From Chitinophaga pinensis (GTDB taxonomy: Bacteria; Bacteroidota; Bacteroidia; Flavobacteriales_D; Crocinitomicaceae), in contig CAMCYF010000019.1 of the NCBI GenBank assembly GCA_945883825.1, forward strand, positions 1-45,027: a DNA stretch of 45,027 bases, given 5' to 3'. The translations under genes were made by a program, and so were the position numbers. Positions 11,386 through 20,300 of the stretch are shown piece by piece; position 1 is the stretch's first letter; each line of letters opens with the position of its first letter. The notes under the pieces were generated by a model. That model was not told the origin of the DNA. It saw nothing but the letters and a program-made list of their open reading frames with translations, and did no database searches.

Positions 11386-11607
11386 TTAGAAAATTCCGTA
11401 AATAAATCCGATTAATCCTTTCCACATTGCATCTTCTTCACCAGAAATACCGAAAAGAAAATCCATAGCAAAAATTGTTAATGAGATTAAAATAGATGCT
11501 ACAACTACTAGAATTGTATTATTCTGTAATTCTTGCCAAGTGGGCCACGTTACATTGTGAACCATTTCGTGGTAAGTCTCTTGAAAATATGATTTTATTT
11601 TAAACAC
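11386..11607 (-). CDS. secE: Preprotein translocase subunit SecE
   Basis: Short single-pass SecE, 73 aa, the usual size outside the enterobacteria. An amphipathic N-terminal helix with VTWPTWQEL (the conserved WP motif) is followed by one membrane segment (about residues 30-52). It stabilises SecY in the inner-membrane translocon. It lies between tRNA-Trp and nusG, as in most bacteria. Confidence 0.97.
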   Translation of the reverse strand: MFKIKSYFQETYHEMVHNVTWPTWQELQNNTILVVVASILISLTIFAMDFLFGISGEEDAMWKGLIGFIYGIF

Positions 11608-11626
11608 GTATTTTATTTTATTTCAG

Positions 11627-11699
11627 CACGGGCGGTAGGATTCGAACCCACGACCAATGGTTTTGGAAACCACCACTCTACCAGCTGAGCTACACCCGT
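11627..11699 (-). tRNA. tRNA-Trp (anticodon CCA)
   Basis: 73-nt tRNA. The acceptor stem ACGGGTG/CGCCCGT has one G-U pair and the discriminator is G, as in bacterial tRNA-Trp. Anticodon loop TTCCAAA gives CCA. A D-arm with GCTCAGCTGGTAGAG and a T-arm with GGGTTCGAATCC are present. It sits between tuf and secE, a very widely conserved place. Confidence 0.97.
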
Positions 11700-11701
11700 T
11701 T

Positions 11702-11727
11702 AAAAAGGGGAATTTTTCAATTCCCCT
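11702..11727 (-). terminator. Terminator between tuf and tRNA-Trp
   Basis: A perfect 9-bp stem AGGGGAATT/AATTCCCCT (11706-11714 with 11719-11727) with a 4-nt loop, followed on the minus strand by TTTTT. It begins 21 nt after the tuf stop and ends just before tRNA-Trp. Either tuf transcription mostly stops here and the rest has another promoter, or it is a partial terminator or a processing site. Confidence 0.85.
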
Positions 11728-11748
11728 AACTTTAAACTATGTTATTAT

Positions 11749-12936
11749 TTATTTTACTATTTCTGTAACCTGACCAGCACCAACAGTTCTTCCACCCTCA
11801 CGGATTGCAAAACGAAGTCCTTTATCCATTGCTACAGGAACTATTAATCTTACATTAATTGAAACGTTATCACCTGGCATAACCATTTCACGACCTTCTC
11901 CTAACAAAATCTCTCCTGTTACGTCTGTAGTTCGGAAATAGAATTGCGGACGGTATTTATTTTGAAATGGAGTGTGACGTCCACCTTCTTCTTTTTTCAA
12001 AACATAAATTTCTGCTTTAAACTCAACATGAGGTGTTGTTGAACCTGGCTTACAAATAACCATTCCTCTTTTGATTTGAGCTTTTTCAATTCCACGTAAT
12101 AACAAACCAACGTTGTCACCAGCTTCACCTCTATCAAGGATTTTACGGAACATCTCAACACCTGTTACAGTTGACGTTAATTTTTCGTCACCCATTCCAA
12201 GAATATCAACACCTTCTCCAGAGTTTATGATTCCTGTCTCAATACGACCAGTTGCAACTGTACCACGACCTGTAATCGTAAATACATCTTCTACTGGCAT
12301 CAAAAACGGTTTATCAATTTCACGTGGAGGTAATTCGATATACGTATCAACAGCGTCCATTAAATCTTCGACTGCTTTTACCCACTTAGCCTCACCATTC
12401 AAAGCACCCAATGCAGATCCTTGAATAACTGGAGCATTGTCTCCATCATATTTATAGAAAGAAAGTAATTCACGAATTTCCATTTCAACAAGCTCTAACA
12501 ACTCTTCGTCATCAACCATGTCAACTTTGTTCATAAAAACAACTAAACGAGGAACACCAACTTGTCTTCCAAGAAGAATGTGTTCACGTGTTTGAGGCAT
12601 TGGACCATCTGTTGCAGCTACAACTAATATTGCACCGTCCATTTGAGCAGCACCTGTTACCATGTTCTTTACGTAATCCGCGTGACCTGGACAGTCAACG
12701 TGAGCGTAGTGACGCGCAACAGTTTGATACTCGATGTGAGATGTGTTAATTGTAATTCCTCGCTCTTTCTCTTCAGGAGCATTATCAATAGATGAGAAGT
12801 CACGAACTTGCGCCAATCCTTTAGAAGCTAATACGCTAGAGATTGCAGCAGTCAATGTAGTTTTTCCGTGGTCAACGTGTCCAATGGTACCAATGTTAAC
12901 GTGTGGTTTGGAACGATCAAAATTTTCCTTAGCCAT
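11749..12936 (-). CDS. tuf: Translation elongation factor Tu
   Basis: GTPase that delivers aminoacyl-tRNA to the ribosome, 395 aa, normal length. The P-loop GHVDHGKTT (residues 19-27), switch [10 protein letters not shown] and the NKVD guanine-specificity motif are intact. Domains 2 and 3 follow, ending in the usual [10 protein letters not shown]. It is preceded by four tRNA genes and a short hairpin, and followed by a strong terminator and tRNA-Trp. The tRNA-tuf-tRNA-secE arrangement is widely conserved. Confidence 0.99.
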   Translation of the reverse strand: MAKENFDRSKPHVNIGTIGHVDHGKTTLTAAISSVLASKGLAQVRDFSSIDNAPEEKERGITINTSHIEYQTVARHYAHVDCPGHADYVKNMVTGAAQMDGAILVVAATDGPMPQTREHILLGRQVGVPRLVVFMNKVDMVDDEELLELVEMEIRELLSFYKYDGDNAPVIQGSALGALNGEAKWVKAVEDLMDAVDTYIELPPREIDKPFLMPVEDVFTITGRGTVATGRIETGIINSGEGVDILGMGDEKLTSTVTGVEMFRKILDRGEAGDNVGLLLRGIEKAQIKRGMVICKPGSTTPHVEFKAEIYVLKKEEGGRHTPFQNKYRPQFYFRTTDVTGEILLGEGREMVMPGDNVSINVRLIVPVAMDKGLRFAIREGGRTVGAGQVTEIVK

Positions 12937-12976
12937 TTTTTGTTTTTTTTGTTACTTAGTTAATACTTATTCTATA

Positions 12977-12997
12977 TAAAAAATCCGTCTTACGGAT
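12977..12997 (-). terminator. Small hairpin with T run between tRNA-Thr(GGT) and tuf
   Basis: ATCCGT/ACGGAT (12983-12997 with a 3-nt loop), followed on the minus strand by six T. It lies 16 nt after the tRNA-Thr 3' end and about 45 nt before the tuf start. It looks like a weak terminator or attenuator that would lower readthrough from the tRNAs into tuf. Its function is inferred. Confidence 0.5.
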
Positions 12998-13013
12998 AAA
13001 TTTCTTCTTCTTG

Positions 13014-13085
13014 AGCCAATGACGAGAATTGAACTCGTGACCTCTTCCTTACCAAGGAAGCGCTCTACCCCTGAGCTACACCGGC
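13014..13085 (-). tRNA. tRNA-Thr (anticodon GGT)
   Basis: 72-nt tRNA. The acceptor stem GCCGGTG/CATTGGC contains two G-U pairs and the discriminator is T. Anticodon stem CTTCC/GGAAG encloses loop TTGGTAA, giving GGT. It is the last of four tRNAs upstream of tuf. Confidence 0.96.
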
Positions 13086-13100
13086 GCTCAATGGAATTTG

Positions 13101-13173
13101 AGCGGGAGACGAGACTCGAACTCGCGACGTTCAGCTTGGAAGGCTGAAGCTCTACCAACTGAGCTACTCCCGC
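13101..13173 (-). tRNA. tRNA-Gly (anticodon TCC)
   Basis: 73-nt tRNA with perfect acceptor stem GCGGGAG/CTCCCGC and discriminator T. Anticodon stem TCAGC/GCTGA encloses loop CTTCCAA, giving TCC. It lies 15 nt from tRNA-Thr(GGT) and 16 nt from tRNA-Tyr. Confidence 0.97.
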
Positions 13174-13189
13174 TTTTAAAATTTTTCTG

Positions 13190-13271
13190 TGGGGAGAGCA
13201 GGATTCGAACCTGCGAAGGTGTAACCAGCAGATTTACAGTCTGCCCTCGTTGGCCGCTTGAGTATCTCCCC
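13190..13271 (-). tRNA. tRNA-Tyr (anticodon GTA)
   Basis: Class II tRNA of 82 nt with a long variable arm. The acceptor stem GGGGAGA/TCTCCCC is perfect and the discriminator is A. Anticodon stem GCAGA/TCTGC encloses loop CTGTAAA, giving GTA. Confidence 0.97.
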
Positions 13272-13280
13272 AACTTTATG

Positions 13281-13354
13281 AGCCGATGGAGGGATTCGAA
13301 CCCCCGACCAGCTGATTACAAATCAGCTGCTCTGGCCAACTGAGCTACATCGGC
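13281..13354 (-). tRNA. tRNA-Thr (anticodon TGT)
   Basis: 74-nt tRNA with perfect acceptor stem GCCGATG/CATCGGC and discriminator T. Anticodon stem GCTGA/TCAGC encloses loop TTTGTAA, giving TGT. First gene of the tRNA-tuf transcript; with the GGT isoacceptor downstream it covers all Thr codons by wobble. Confidence 0.97.
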
Positions 13355-13392
13355 AAATGATGTTTTCGTTAAATAAAGAACGTTTCTTTAAG

Positions 13393-13410
13393 CCGAAACC
13401 TAAATTTCGG
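13393..13410 (-). promoter_or_regulatory. Hairpin at the predicted 5' end of the tRNA-tuf transcript
   Basis: Perfect inverted repeat CCGAAA-N6-TTTCGG, 5 nt after the -7 element on the minus strand. The predicted start site falls at its edge, so the primary transcript would begin with or very near this hairpin. Confidence 0.5.
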
Positions 13411-13414
13411 ATTG

Positions 13415-13444
13415 CAAATATACGAAACTTTTTTGTATGACAAA
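13415..13444 (-). promoter_or_regulatory. Promoter of the tRNA-tuf-secE-nusG-rpl-rpo block
   Basis: On the minus strand TTTG (13444-13441), an 18-nt spacer, then TATATTTG (13422-13415): both Bacteroidota primary-sigma boxes are exact matches. It lies 60 nt upstream of tRNA-Thr(TGT). Divergent GT4 promoter sequences start about 70 bp away. Confidence 0.85.
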
Positions 13445-13515
13445 GTCTTTTTCAAAAAATATTGCCATAATTTATTTAAAAAGTCAAGCTTGGTTCTTGA
13501 TGGAAGTCATTTTAC

Positions 13516-13523
13516 TACTTTTG
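13516..13523 (+). promoter_or_regulatory. -7 element upstream of the first glycosyltransferase
   Basis: TACTTTTG matches TAnnTTTG and ends 10 nt before the ATG at 13534. Candidate TTG -33 boxes at 13490 and 13497 have non-ideal spacing (23 or 16 nt). Confidence 0.55.
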
Positions 13524-13533
13524 TACTAGCTCA

Positions 13534-14655
13534 ATGAAAAAAATAATTGTTTCAGTTACAAGTGATTTGTCAACGGATAACCGTGTAGATCGAACATGTA
13601 AAGCTCTTTTAGAATATGGATTTGAAGTTATTCTTGTTGGCCGCATAAAATCAGACAGTGTTGACTTAGAAAACCGTAAATATCCCTGTAAAAGATTTAA
13701 GCTATTCTTTCAAAAAGGGGCCTTTTTTTACATGGAATATAATTTGCGGCTTTTTATATTTTTACTTCTCAAAAAAAAAGATGTTTTATACTCAAATGAT
13801 CTTGATACTCTTTTAGCAAATTATTTTGCTAAGAAGTTCTCTAGGAACACTAAATTAATTTATGATTCACATGAGTTATTTACGGAAGCTCCAGAATTAA
13901 TAAATAGAAAAAGAATTCGCTATTTCTGGTTACTAATTGAGCGCTTTATTTTTCCAAAACTAAACTTTATTATTACTGTAAATGAATCAATTGCAAGTAT
14001 TTACAAAGCACTTTACGGAAAAGACATTTCTGTTATCAGAAATGTTCCCTTTTATTACGAAAGAATCTCAGCACTTCAAAAGGAAAAAATTGGTATTCCA
14101 AAAAATAACTTTACTGCTATAATTCAAGGAAGCGGGTTAAATATTGAAAGAGGAATTGAGGAGGCTATTCTTTCTATGCATTTACTGAAGAATGTTTCGT
14201 TGTTAATTGTAGGAAATGGCGATGTAATTCCCTTGGCAAAAAAAATGGTGCTACTCGAGGGCTTAGAAAATAGCGTGTTTTTCTTTGAAAAAAGACCATA
14301 TACTGAATTGATGGGTTTTACAGAATTGGCAGATGTTGGATTGGCCATTGACAAACCAAAAAGCAAGAATTACGAGCTTGCACTTCCAAATAAATTATTC
14401 GACTACATGCATGCTGGCACACCTATTTTAAGTTCAGAATTAATAGAAATAACATCTTTAATTCAAAAATACCAAATTGGGATATCTATAACTACTGTTA
14501 CTCCTCAAGCCATTGCTGCCGGAATTAATTATTTAAAAGAGCATCCAAAGGAAATAAAGCGAATGAGCGAAAATTGCTTTGAGGCTGCAAAGATTGAAAA
14601 TTGGGAAAACGAAAAACAAAAGTTGACAAGTTTACTTGACAGAATGTATTCTTGA
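13534..14655 (+). CDS. Glycosyltransferase, GT-B fold, family 4-like
   Basis: 373 aa, probably a cytoplasmic or membrane-associated transferase that moves a sugar from a nucleotide donor to a polysaccharide or lipid. The N-terminal Rossmann half starts VSVTSDLSTDNRVDRTC, a start common among Bacteroidota GT4 enzymes. The C-terminal donor-binding half has GNGDVIPLAKK (around residue 227) and LPNKLFDYMHAGTPIL (around 287-302), the usual acid/nucleotide-binding region of GT4. The substrate is not predictable. Its 3' end overlaps the convergent GT2 gene by 24 nt. Confidence 0.85.
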   Translation: MKKIIVSVTSDLSTDNRVDRTCKALLEYGFEVILVGRIKSDSVDLENRKYPCKRFKLFFQKGAFFYMEYNLRLFIFLLLKKKDVLYSNDLDTLLANYFAKKFSRNTKLIYDSHELFTEAPELINRKRIRYFWLLIERFIFPKLNFIITVNESIASIYKALYGKDISVIRNVPFYYERISALQKEKIGIPKNNFTAIIQGSGLNIERGIEEAILSMHLLKNVSLLIVGNGDVIPLAKKMVLLEGLENSVFFFEKRPYTELMGFTELADVGLAIDKPKSKNYELALPNKLFDYMHAGTPILSSELIEITSLIQKYQIGISITTVTPQAIAAGINYLKEHPKEIKRMSENCFEAAKIENWENEKQKLTSLLDRMYS

Positions 14656-15531
14656 AAATTCAATTAATTTATACAAATCAAACATCCATAAGAAAAAAAC
14701 TCCCGATTTTAAACACGAAAACAAAGTTGGTTTAATACACCAAAATATCGGTTTTAAAATAAATAAAAAACCATTCTTTTTTAGTAAAAAATATGTTTTT
14801 AATAAAGGAATGTGCTTAATAAATTCTTTGTCATACTTTAGGATTTTCAAAACCTCTACTAAATTTGCTAAAGCTTCTTTTGTTTTTTTTAAATAAACGT
14901 GATTTGTATCCAAATTAGCATTTAAAACTGAATTAGCACTTTGAATAACGGACACGTTAGCACGAAATAAATCAAAAGCAAATAAAGTATCTTCGTGACC
15001 ATAACCACATAAATTTTCATTAAAAGCTATCTTTTGAAGCAATTCTTTTTCGATGACAAAGTTATTTGTTTTGAAACCCCAGTTAAAATTTAAATTCCTA
15101 TCCTTAATTGATTTACTTTCTTTATTTCTACTTGTTTTCCAGCGCAAAAGATATTTCTTCTCAGGTACTTGTTCACTGTAAATACTACCGCCAAAAAGCA
15201 CTTTTGGATTTAATCTATTAAGCTCCTGAATATACTTTGCTAAAAAAGTTGAAGAAATTATTTCCGAGTCACAATCCAAAAAAAGTAGGCTTGGATGTTT
15301 ACACTGAGATACAAAAAGATTGCGGATTTTTGACCTACCAACATTCGTTTCTAATTCTATAATTTTGCAATATTCCTTGAGCAGTCGATTTTTTACTTTA
15401 ATTTCTAAATCTGAAGCATCATCAATCAATATTATTTCGATGGATTCATTTAACTTCTGAATTTGAGTATGCAAGTCAGAAACTAATTTTGTTACATCAA
15501 CATTGTAAACAGGTATGCAAATAGAGAGCAT
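14632..15531 (-). CDS. Glycosyltransferase family 2
   Basis: 299 aa from the ATG at 15531, which gives MLSICIPVYN, the standard GT-A start. The frame is open to a TTG at 15567, but that would overlap the upstream gene and place extra residues before the first beta strand. The nucleotide-binding DDASD and the metal-binding D-C-D of LLFLDCDSE (DxD motif) are visible, and GYGHEDTLFAF resembles the conserved ED catalytic region. The C-terminal third is Lys-rich and hydrophobic, perhaps membrane-associated. It starts 10 nt after the DUF3467 stop and so is likely co-transcribed with it. Acceptor unknown. Confidence 0.85.
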   Translation of the reverse strand: MLSICIPVYNVDVTKLVSDLHTQIQKLNESIEIILIDDASDLEIKVKNRLLKEYCKIIELETNVGRSKIRNLFVSQCKHPSLLFLDCDSEIISSTFLAKYIQELNRLNPKVLFGGSIYSEQVPEKKYLLRWKTSRNKESKSIKDRNLNFNWGFKTNNFVIEKELLQKIAFNENLCGYGHEDTLFAFDLFRANVSVIQSANSVLNANLDTNHVYLKKTKEALANLVEVLKILKYDKEFIKHIPLLKTYFLLKKNGFLFILKPIFWCIKPTLFSCLKSGVFFLWMFDLYKLIEFSRIHSVK

Positions 15532-15541
15532 TCTATGAAAC

Positions 15542-15847
15542 TTAAGCCATTGTAGTTGGAGGCCCAAAATTCATAGGAGGCATACTAGATTGTGGGTCAT
15601 CAATTAGACCAAAACTCTGCTCATATTTTTGGATGTTTTCTGTTAGAGCAAATAAAAATCGTTTTGCATTTTGAGGTGTCATTATTACACGAGAACGGAC
15701 TTTTCCTTTTGGCATTCCAGGCATAATCTGAACAAAATCACAAACAACCTCAGCTGGTGAATGTGTTATAATAGCAAGGTTTGAATAAATTCCTAATGCA
15801 ATTTCTTCAGACAATTCAATGTCCATTTGATTTTCTTCATTTTTCAT
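15542..15847 (-). CDS. DUF3467 domain protein
   Basis: 101 aa. The segments ELSEEIALGIYSNLAIITHS and PKGKVRSRVIMTPQNAKRF are typical of DUF3467, a small family common in Bacteroidota with no established biochemical role that I know of. It has no signal peptide or membrane segment, and the C-terminus is Pro/Met-rich and probably disordered. It lies 5 nt downstream of the saccharopine dehydrogenase-like gene and 10 nt upstream of the GT2 gene, so the three probably share a transcript. Function unknown. Confidence 0.85.
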   Translation of the reverse strand: MKNEENQMDIELSEEIALGIYSNLAIITHSPAEVVCDFVQIMPGMPKGKVRSRVIMTPQNAKRFLFALTENIQKYEQSFGLIDDPQSSMPPMNFGPPTTMA

Positions 15848-15852
15848 AGTTC

Positions 15853-17199
15853 TTATATTATATTAATTACTTTTTCAGATTCTGTGAATTCAATTCCATA
15901 ACTCTTCAACTCATTTAAAATTGGTTCATAAACCTCTTTATTTATTGGTAAAGTTACACCTTTTTCATGCAAATTTCCTGAAAGAATCATTTTTGCAGCA
16001 ATTCCCACGGGCAAACCAACTGTATTAGACATAGAAGTATAAATTTGATCTTCACCTAAATTTACCATTGAAGATTCAATTTGATATTTAACTCCGTTCA
16101 AACGGTATTTAAATTTATGATACATCACTAACATGTCTTTATCTCCTGGCTCTAAATTTAATTTTTTCACTAATAATTCTTCAAGTAATTCAGCAGGAGA
16201 AGCATTTGTTTTCTCAAAGCATACATTGGACTCAAATAGTCCTAACCATTCAAATTGCTCAAATAAATAGTGTCTTTCAGCACGCAGAAATAATTTAAAT
16301 TTTTCTTCAACAGAAACGTTTGCCTTATATGGTAAGAAAGCGTTGAGAAAAGTTCTAGGACTTAATAAATGACTATTTTCTATTCTCGTTTGATCATCCG
16401 TCATTCCTAACTCAATAAAAACATCCCATCCTTGGCAAAAATTTGGACGCCTGAGCGTTCCCCTGTAAATAGTTGGAATCTCATCTATTCCATAGGTTTT
16501 TCTATACCTCAAAGCATCTCTGTTTGCATACCCTTCAAAAGCACCAAATTTCTGTATTTTAATTCGGTCAATCTTTTGAAATAAACGATTATAAGGCAAG
16601 TATTTATATTCATTTTTTTCAATAAAACATGCTAAGCCACCTTGTCCGGCAAGAACTACATTCCGAGGATTCCATGTGAATTTATAATGCCAAGGATTTG
16701 TATCGTATTTTGGCGCTATTAATCCCCCACAAAAAGATTTAAAACTGAGCAATTCACCCCCTTTTTTCTGAATTGCATGAATAATTTTCATTGCACTCAT
16801 GTGATCAATTCCAGGGTCGACACCAATTTCATTCATAATAACAATTCCAGCATTTCGAGCAGCCTCATCCAAAGCTTGCATCTCTTTTGAAATATAAGAA
16901 GGAGTAATAAGATTAACTTTTAAATCAATGCAGTCTTGTGCAACCTCAACATGATAACGAGCAGGCAACATTGAAATTACTAAATCAGCTTTTGCAATTC
17001 TGATTTTACGTTCTTCAGAATTAGTAGCATTAAATGCAAGCGCTTCTCCTCGTTCATGGTTATTTATTTTGCGTTTTACTAATTCAATATCCTGGTCTAC
17101 AACTTGCACATTCCAATCATATTTTTTAGCATGTGACAAGAGGTACTTAATCAAAGAAGAACTCGACATTCCGGCGCCGAGGATTAGTATTGATTTCAT
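15853..17199 (-). CDS. Saccharopine dehydrogenase family protein
   Basis: 448 aa from the ATG at 17199; a TTG two codons earlier is also in frame. The N-terminal Rossmann fold starts SILILGAGMSSSS, an NAD(P)-binding glycine motif, and MNEIGVDPGIDHM is highly typical of the saccharopine dehydrogenase/LYS9-like family. Relatives interconvert saccharopine with lysine or glutamate semialdehyde products, but many bacterial members have other or unknown substrates, so the reaction is not assigned. An exact TAnnTTTG element lies 41 nt upstream of the start. DUF3467 and GT2 genes follow closely. Confidence 0.85.
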   Translation of the reverse strand: MKSILILGAGMSSSSLIKYLLSHAKKYDWNVQVVDQDIELVKRKINNHERGEALAFNATNSEERKIRIAKADLVISMLPARYHVEVAQDCIDLKVNLITPSYISKEMQALDEAARNAGIVIMNEIGVDPGIDHMSAMKIIHAIQKKGGELLSFKSFCGGLIAPKYDTNPWHYKFTWNPRNVVLAGQGGLACFIEKNEYKYLPYNRLFQKIDRIKIQKFGAFEGYANRDALRYRKTYGIDEIPTIYRGTLRRPNFCQGWDVFIELGMTDDQTRIENSHLLSPRTFLNAFLPYKANVSVEEKFKLFLRAERHYLFEQFEWLGLFESNVCFEKTNASPAELLEELLVKKLNLEPGDKDMLVMYHKFKYRLNGVKYQIESSMVNLGEDQIYTSMSNTVGLPVGIAAKMILSGNLHEKGVTLPINKEVYEPILNELKSYGIEFTESEKVINII

Positions 17200-17239
17200 T
17201 TTCAATTAATTAGAATTTTCATGACCTTAAATAAGACCA

Positions 17240-17247
17240 CAAAGTTA
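17240..17247 (-). promoter_or_regulatory. -7 element upstream of the saccharopine dehydrogenase-like gene
   Basis: On the minus strand TAACTTTG matches TAnnTTTG exactly, 40 nt before the ATG at 17199. No clear TTTG -33 box is seen. Confidence 0.5.
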
Positions 17248-17372
17248 AGGAAATGACGCACTCTTCGACTTTCATCTATTTTTTTCTTCGAAAAAATTAA
17301 ATCTATCCATGAAAAAAAAATCAAATAAATAAAGTTATAATACAGATTTTAATGTTATCGAAAGACATTGAC

Positions 17373-17380
17373 TATTTTTG
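17373..17380 (+). promoter_or_regulatory. -7 element upstream of ccsBA
   Basis: TATTTTTG matches TAnnTTTG and ends 13 nt before the ATG at 17394. No TTTG -33 box at the usual distance. Confidence 0.5.
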
Positions 17381-17393
17381 TAAAAAAATATAA

Positions 17394-20300
17394 ATGCTTT
17401 TAAAATTCCTCTCAGCTTTTTTCTCCATTCGTTCGGCTTCATTGGCCTTAATAATTTTTCTTACAAGCATTGCTGCTGCAACTTTTATAGAATCAATTTA
17501 CGGAATTCAAAGCGCTAAACTTATTATTTATAACGCAACATGGTTTGAATTACTTTTAATCTATTTATGTTTCAATTTAATTTCAAATATTTTTAAACAC
17601 AAAATGTTTCAGCGTGAAAAAATTGCATTGTTAACATTTCACATTTCCTTCATAATTATAATCATTGGTGCAGGAGTAACACGTTTTTTTAGCTTTGATG
17701 GACTCATGCTAATACCAGAAGGGAAAACTTCTGATTTTATCTTTACCTCTGATCCTCATTTACTAGTTAGTATTCAAAATCTTGAAACTGGAGAAGATTC
17801 AAACTTTGTAGAACAACATTATATGTCAGAAATTGCCAATAATAATTTTGAGCATAACTATGATTTTTCTGGCAAAGATATTACTATTTCCTACCTCAAT
17901 TTTCAATCGAAAATGATTGATTCCTTTGTTGTAAATAGCCAGTTTAAGGAAGAAGCTTTGGAACTTGTGACAGATGGAATGAAATCCAATTTCTTGTGCG
18001 AAAATGATATTTTTATGCTGGGGGAAATTCCTTTGTCTTTTGAAAAAGAATTAGCAACACCAGGAATTGAAACCCGGAAATTTGGAGATTCTATTCAAGT
18101 AAAAACACTGTTACCACTTCGTTATTTAGCGATGTCAGAAATGCAAAAAGCCAGACAAAATGGACAGAGTCCATCTGATTCTATGTTCACAGAGATTCCG
18201 CTTAATAAATGGGTTAACTTCAAAACAACCACATTGTACCAAGTTGGCGACAAGCAATTTGTATTCAAAAGGAAAATTAAGCATGCTAAAAAAATGTTAG
18301 TTTCTTCAGGGAAAAAGAATGTAGGCTCAGATTATTTAACTGTTTTGGTAAAATCAGGAAAACAAAGCATTGAAAAGCGCTTAGAAGGTGGAATGGGTGC
18401 AATTCCAACTCCAACTCGTTTTGAATTAAATGGCTTAAGTATTCAGTTGGAATATGGCAGTATTCGTCAAAAACTTCCCTTTGCCATTTTATGCCGTGAT
18501 TTTCAATTAGACAAATACCCGGGGTCAGAATCCCCATCTTCATTTGCAAGTGAACTTACCATTCTTGATAAAGCAAAAAAGTACGAGCGAAATCAACGAG
18601 TATTCATGAATAATATCATGGATTACCAAGGTTATCGTTTTTTTCAAGCTGCCTATGATTTAGACGATCCAAGCACTCCAGAAAATGAAGAGGGAACGAG
18701 ACTCAGTGTAAACCATGATGCAATTGGTACAAATGTTACTTATTTTGGTTACTTATTAATGACAATAGGCATGGTTCTTTCATTATTTGCACCAAAAGGA
18801 CGATTTAGAGATTTAAATGAAAAATTGAAAAAATTAAAGATTCGACGAGAGAAATTAACAACAATTCTTTTCGTTTTTATATGTCTGAACTCATTTATAA
18901 GTTCTGCGCAGAAAAGTCACGATCATAAACACGATCACAAAAATGAACACTTTAATCACAAGGCTAAAAAACCAGTTTTTAGAATAGTTTCAAAGGAACA
19001 TTCAGAAAAATTAGCGAAATTATTAGTGCAAGATTTTGACGGACGTATTGTTCCATTTCATACCTTAAGTGATCAATTACTGCGCAAAATTTACCGTGGA
19101 AATAAATTCAGGAATTTGAATGCATCGCAAGTAATCATGAGTATGCACATGTATCCACAGTATTGGATGGATCAGAAAATAGTTCAAGTTTCAAGTAACC
19201 TAAGGGAAAGACTCAAGCTAAAAGAATATGCCAGTTCAAAAGATTTAATGGCAGAAGGAGGTAATTTTAAATGGTTGGCTGAATATAAAATTTCTCATCA
19301 GAAATTAGAATCTAAAAGAGATGAATTTGATAAAAAATTAATCAAGCTGAATGAAAAATTTGAGGTCCTACAAGGGGTTTTCACCTGGCAATACATGCGA
19401 ATTATTCCAAAAGCAAATGACAAAAACAATACTTGGTTTATTCCAATGGATATGGAATTATTAAAAATTGATACGCTTAGTTCAATCACATCCTTAAAAT
19501 ATCTCTCAGCAATTGATAAGGGAGCAAAAAATAATGATTTCACTGAGGCAGAAATTTTATTGGCTGAAATTTGTGCTTTCCAACGCGAAATTGGAAAAAA
19601 AGTAGTGCCAAGTGAAAATCAAGTGAGCATTGAAGTTTCCTACAATAAAATGGAGATTTTTAAAAATACCTATCGTTCTTATGGCTTAATTGGATTTTTA
19701 ATGCTAATCCTCTTTTTTGTTCAACTCTTTATCAATCCAAAATCTAAAGTTTTAAAAATCTTCTCAGTAGCTCGCGGGATTTTCTTTTTCTTGCTAACTG
19801 TATTTTTTGTTTATCATGGAATAGGATTAGGATTCCGCTGGGTAATTTCGGATCATGCTCCTTGGAGTAACGGATATGAGGCAATTATTTTTATCGCCTG
19901 GGTAACCATGATTTTTGGTTTTGTTTTTTCCCGAAAAAATGCAGTGATTATTGCAGGAACAGCCATTTTAGCTTCTTTAATGATTTTTGTGACTGAAATG
20001 AATCTTTTGGATCCAGAAATAACACCACTTGTTCCTGTTCTAAAGTCATATTGGTTAATGATTCACGTTGCAATAATAACTGGAAGTTATGGTCCACTTG
20101 GCTTGGCTGCTATTCTTGGACTTATAAATTTGTTGCTTTACATCTTTCGGACTCAAAAAAATGGAAAAATGATTTCAATTCACATTAGCGAATTAACCTA
20201 CGTTTCTGAAATGGCTATGACAATTGGTGTTTTTATGCTTACAATTGGAACATTTTTAGGTGGCGTTTGGGCTAATGAATCGTGGGGCCGTTACTGGGCT

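Noticed and set aside
12967-13343. Open frames of 61-81 codons on both strands across the tRNA cluster
   Set aside because: They overlap four well-folded tRNA genes; the frames come from tRNA sequence and encode no plausible protein.
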